Source: Alphaproteobacteria bacterium
Lineage (GTDB): Bacteria; Pseudomonadota; Alphaproteobacteria; Sphingomonadales; Sphingomonadaceae
Direction of reading: 5' to 3'
Assembly: GCA_018823325.1 (NCBI GenBank)
Contig: JAHJIJ010000002.1
Span: 124,001 to 188,000 of the forward strand
Length of the DNA stretch: 64,000 nt
The notes under the pieces were generated by a model. It was not told the origin of the DNA. It was given only the letters and a program-made list of their open reading frames with translations, and did no database searches. Shown in pieces: positions 63,166 through 64,000 of the stretch; the stretch's first letter is position 1, and every line of letters begins with the position of its first letter. A program made the position numbers and the translations under genes.

Positions 63166-64000
63166 ATGCGTAATCCGAAATCATATCGCGCCGCATGGGC
63201 CATCGTTCCTGCCGCGCTCCTGCTTCTCACCGGATGCGGCGGCAAAAGTGGACCGAAGACACCAGTGCGCGGCGACCGCACTTCGATTCTCGGCACCAAC
63301 AATGTGCTCGCTGTCGATGATTCCGTCGCATCGCAGGCGGTCACTTTGCCTCCGCCGGTCGTCAATGCCGCATGGGCGCAGTCAGGCGGCAATGCCTCCA
63401 AGGCAATCGGCCATGTCGCGCTCGGCGACAACGTTCAACAGGCCTGGTCTACATCCGTCACAGGCGGCAGCTCGCGCGCGCGGCTGGCAGCGGCGCCCGT
63501 GGTCGCCGGTGGCAAGCTGTTCGTGATCGATACGGACGCGACCGTCTACGCTTTCGACGCCAAGACAGGCGCACGGATCTGGTCGACGAGCATTCGCTCG
63601 GCCAACCAGCCATCGCAGGTGCAGTTCGGCGGCGGCGTCAGCGTCGAGGGTGACCGGGTGTTCGCCACGTCGGGCGCCGGATCGGTGGCGGCACTGAATG
63701 TCGCTGATGGGTCAGAGCTCTGGAAAGTTCAGCCGGGCGGTCCGCTGCGCGGTGCGCCGACGCTCTCCAATGGCAATGCCTATGTGATGAGCCAGGACAA
63801 TCAGCTCTTTGCGCTGGCGCAAGCCGACGGCGCCGTGGTGTGGACCGACAGCGGCACGCTTGAGACAACGGGCGTCTTCGGCGTGGGCGCTCCGGCGGCT
63901 GCGCAGGGATCGGTGATTGCCGGCTACAGTTCCGGTGAGCTGACCGCCTATCGCTATGAAAATGGCCGCGCCTTGTGGGGCGATGCGCTCAGCCGCACCA
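63166..64000 (+). CDS. bamB: outer-membrane assembly lipoprotein BamB, 3' end outside window
   Basis: BAM-complex lipoprotein (first 278 codons seen). Signal with lipobox LTGC (MRNPKSYRAAWAIVPAALLLLTGCGGK), then PQQ-type beta-propeller repeats such as KLFVIDTDATVYAFDAKTGARIW and SVAALNVADGSELWKV. ATG 63166 has AAGAGG immediately upstream, which is tight; GTG 63145 would give a longer basic start. 25 bp after the YfgM-like gene. Confidence 0.9.
   Translation, partial: MRNPKSYRAAWAIVPAALLLLTGCGGKSGPKTPVRGDRTSILGTNNVLAVDDSVASQAVTLPPPVVNAAWAQSGGNASKAIGHVALGDNVQQAWSTSVTGGSSRARLAAAPVVAGGKLFVIDTDATVYAFDAKTGARIWSTSIRSANQPSQVQFGGGVSVEGDRVFATSGAGSVAALNVADGSELWKVQPGGPLRGAPTLSNGNAYVMSQDNQLFALAQADGAVVWTDSGTLETTGVFGVGAPAAAQGSVIAGYSSGELTAYRYENGRALWGDALSRT

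Overview
The window looks like a chromosomal segment of a GC-rich alphaproteobacterium of the Sphingomonadales (Sphingobium/Sphingomonas type). The evidence is the protein types (CckA, HdaA, an NDUFS4-type complex I subunit, a PEPxxWA-CTERM protein, a nondiscriminating-type AspRS), a LexA box of the alphaproteobacterial GAAC-N7-GAAC form in front of recA, and a flagellar set that has both sigma54 promoters and a FliA/FlgM pair. The genus is inferred by eye and was not tested by alignment. I see no rRNA, tRNA, transposase, integrase, phage gene or CRISPR array.

Layout. 1-18.4 kb is mostly housekeeping. On the minus strand lie alaS (3' end cut by the window), recA with its SOS box, a c-di-GMP-type beta-glycan synthase (GT2-PilZ) with a membrane-fusion partner, the overlapping set smpB / DUF2062 / cckA, and dapA. 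On the plus strand are slt, a 56-aa membrane protein, greB, a secreted protein and a GNAT protein; ppk2 and aspS follow on the minus strand. 18.6-32.6 kb holds rnd, an I78 inhibitor-like lipoprotein, the minus-strand operon DUF2066-hdaA-ppk1-ppx, purM and a purN fused to an MmcQ/YjbR domain, a DmeR/DmeF metal efflux operon, the NDUFS4-like subunit and hrpB. Three long inverted repeats of REP type lie in the gaps here. 33-43.9 kb holds a Gdx-type SMR exporter, a FeeM-like acyltransferase convergent with a PEP-CTERM protein, an EamA exporter with an AT-rich operator-like upstream region, a polyprenyl diphosphate synthase, chorismate mutase, a MASE1-PAS-GGDEF cyclase, and an EF-hand protein followed by an OmpR-type two-component pair.

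44-61.1 kb is a flagellar locus: motAB and flgBCDEFGHIJKL on the minus strand; then, on the plus strand, a second reduced MotA/MotB-like pair, flgA, flgM, a FlgN-like protein, a SltF-like transglycosylase, flhA and fliA. Three near-perfect sigma54 promoters (GG-N10-GC) precede flgB, flgA and the transglycosylase gene. The rod protein FlgJ lacks a hydrolase domain and the separate transglycosylase probably supplies it. The window ends with panB, a YfgM-like protein and the start of bamB.

How the parts may connect (inference): the GGDEF cyclase can supply c-di-GMP for the PilZ-bearing glycan synthase, while CckA and the sigma54/FliA/FlgM cascade govern flagellar assembly, so a motile-to-sessile switch is well represented. 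Polyphosphate metabolism is also prominent, with Ppk1, Ppk2 and Ppx.
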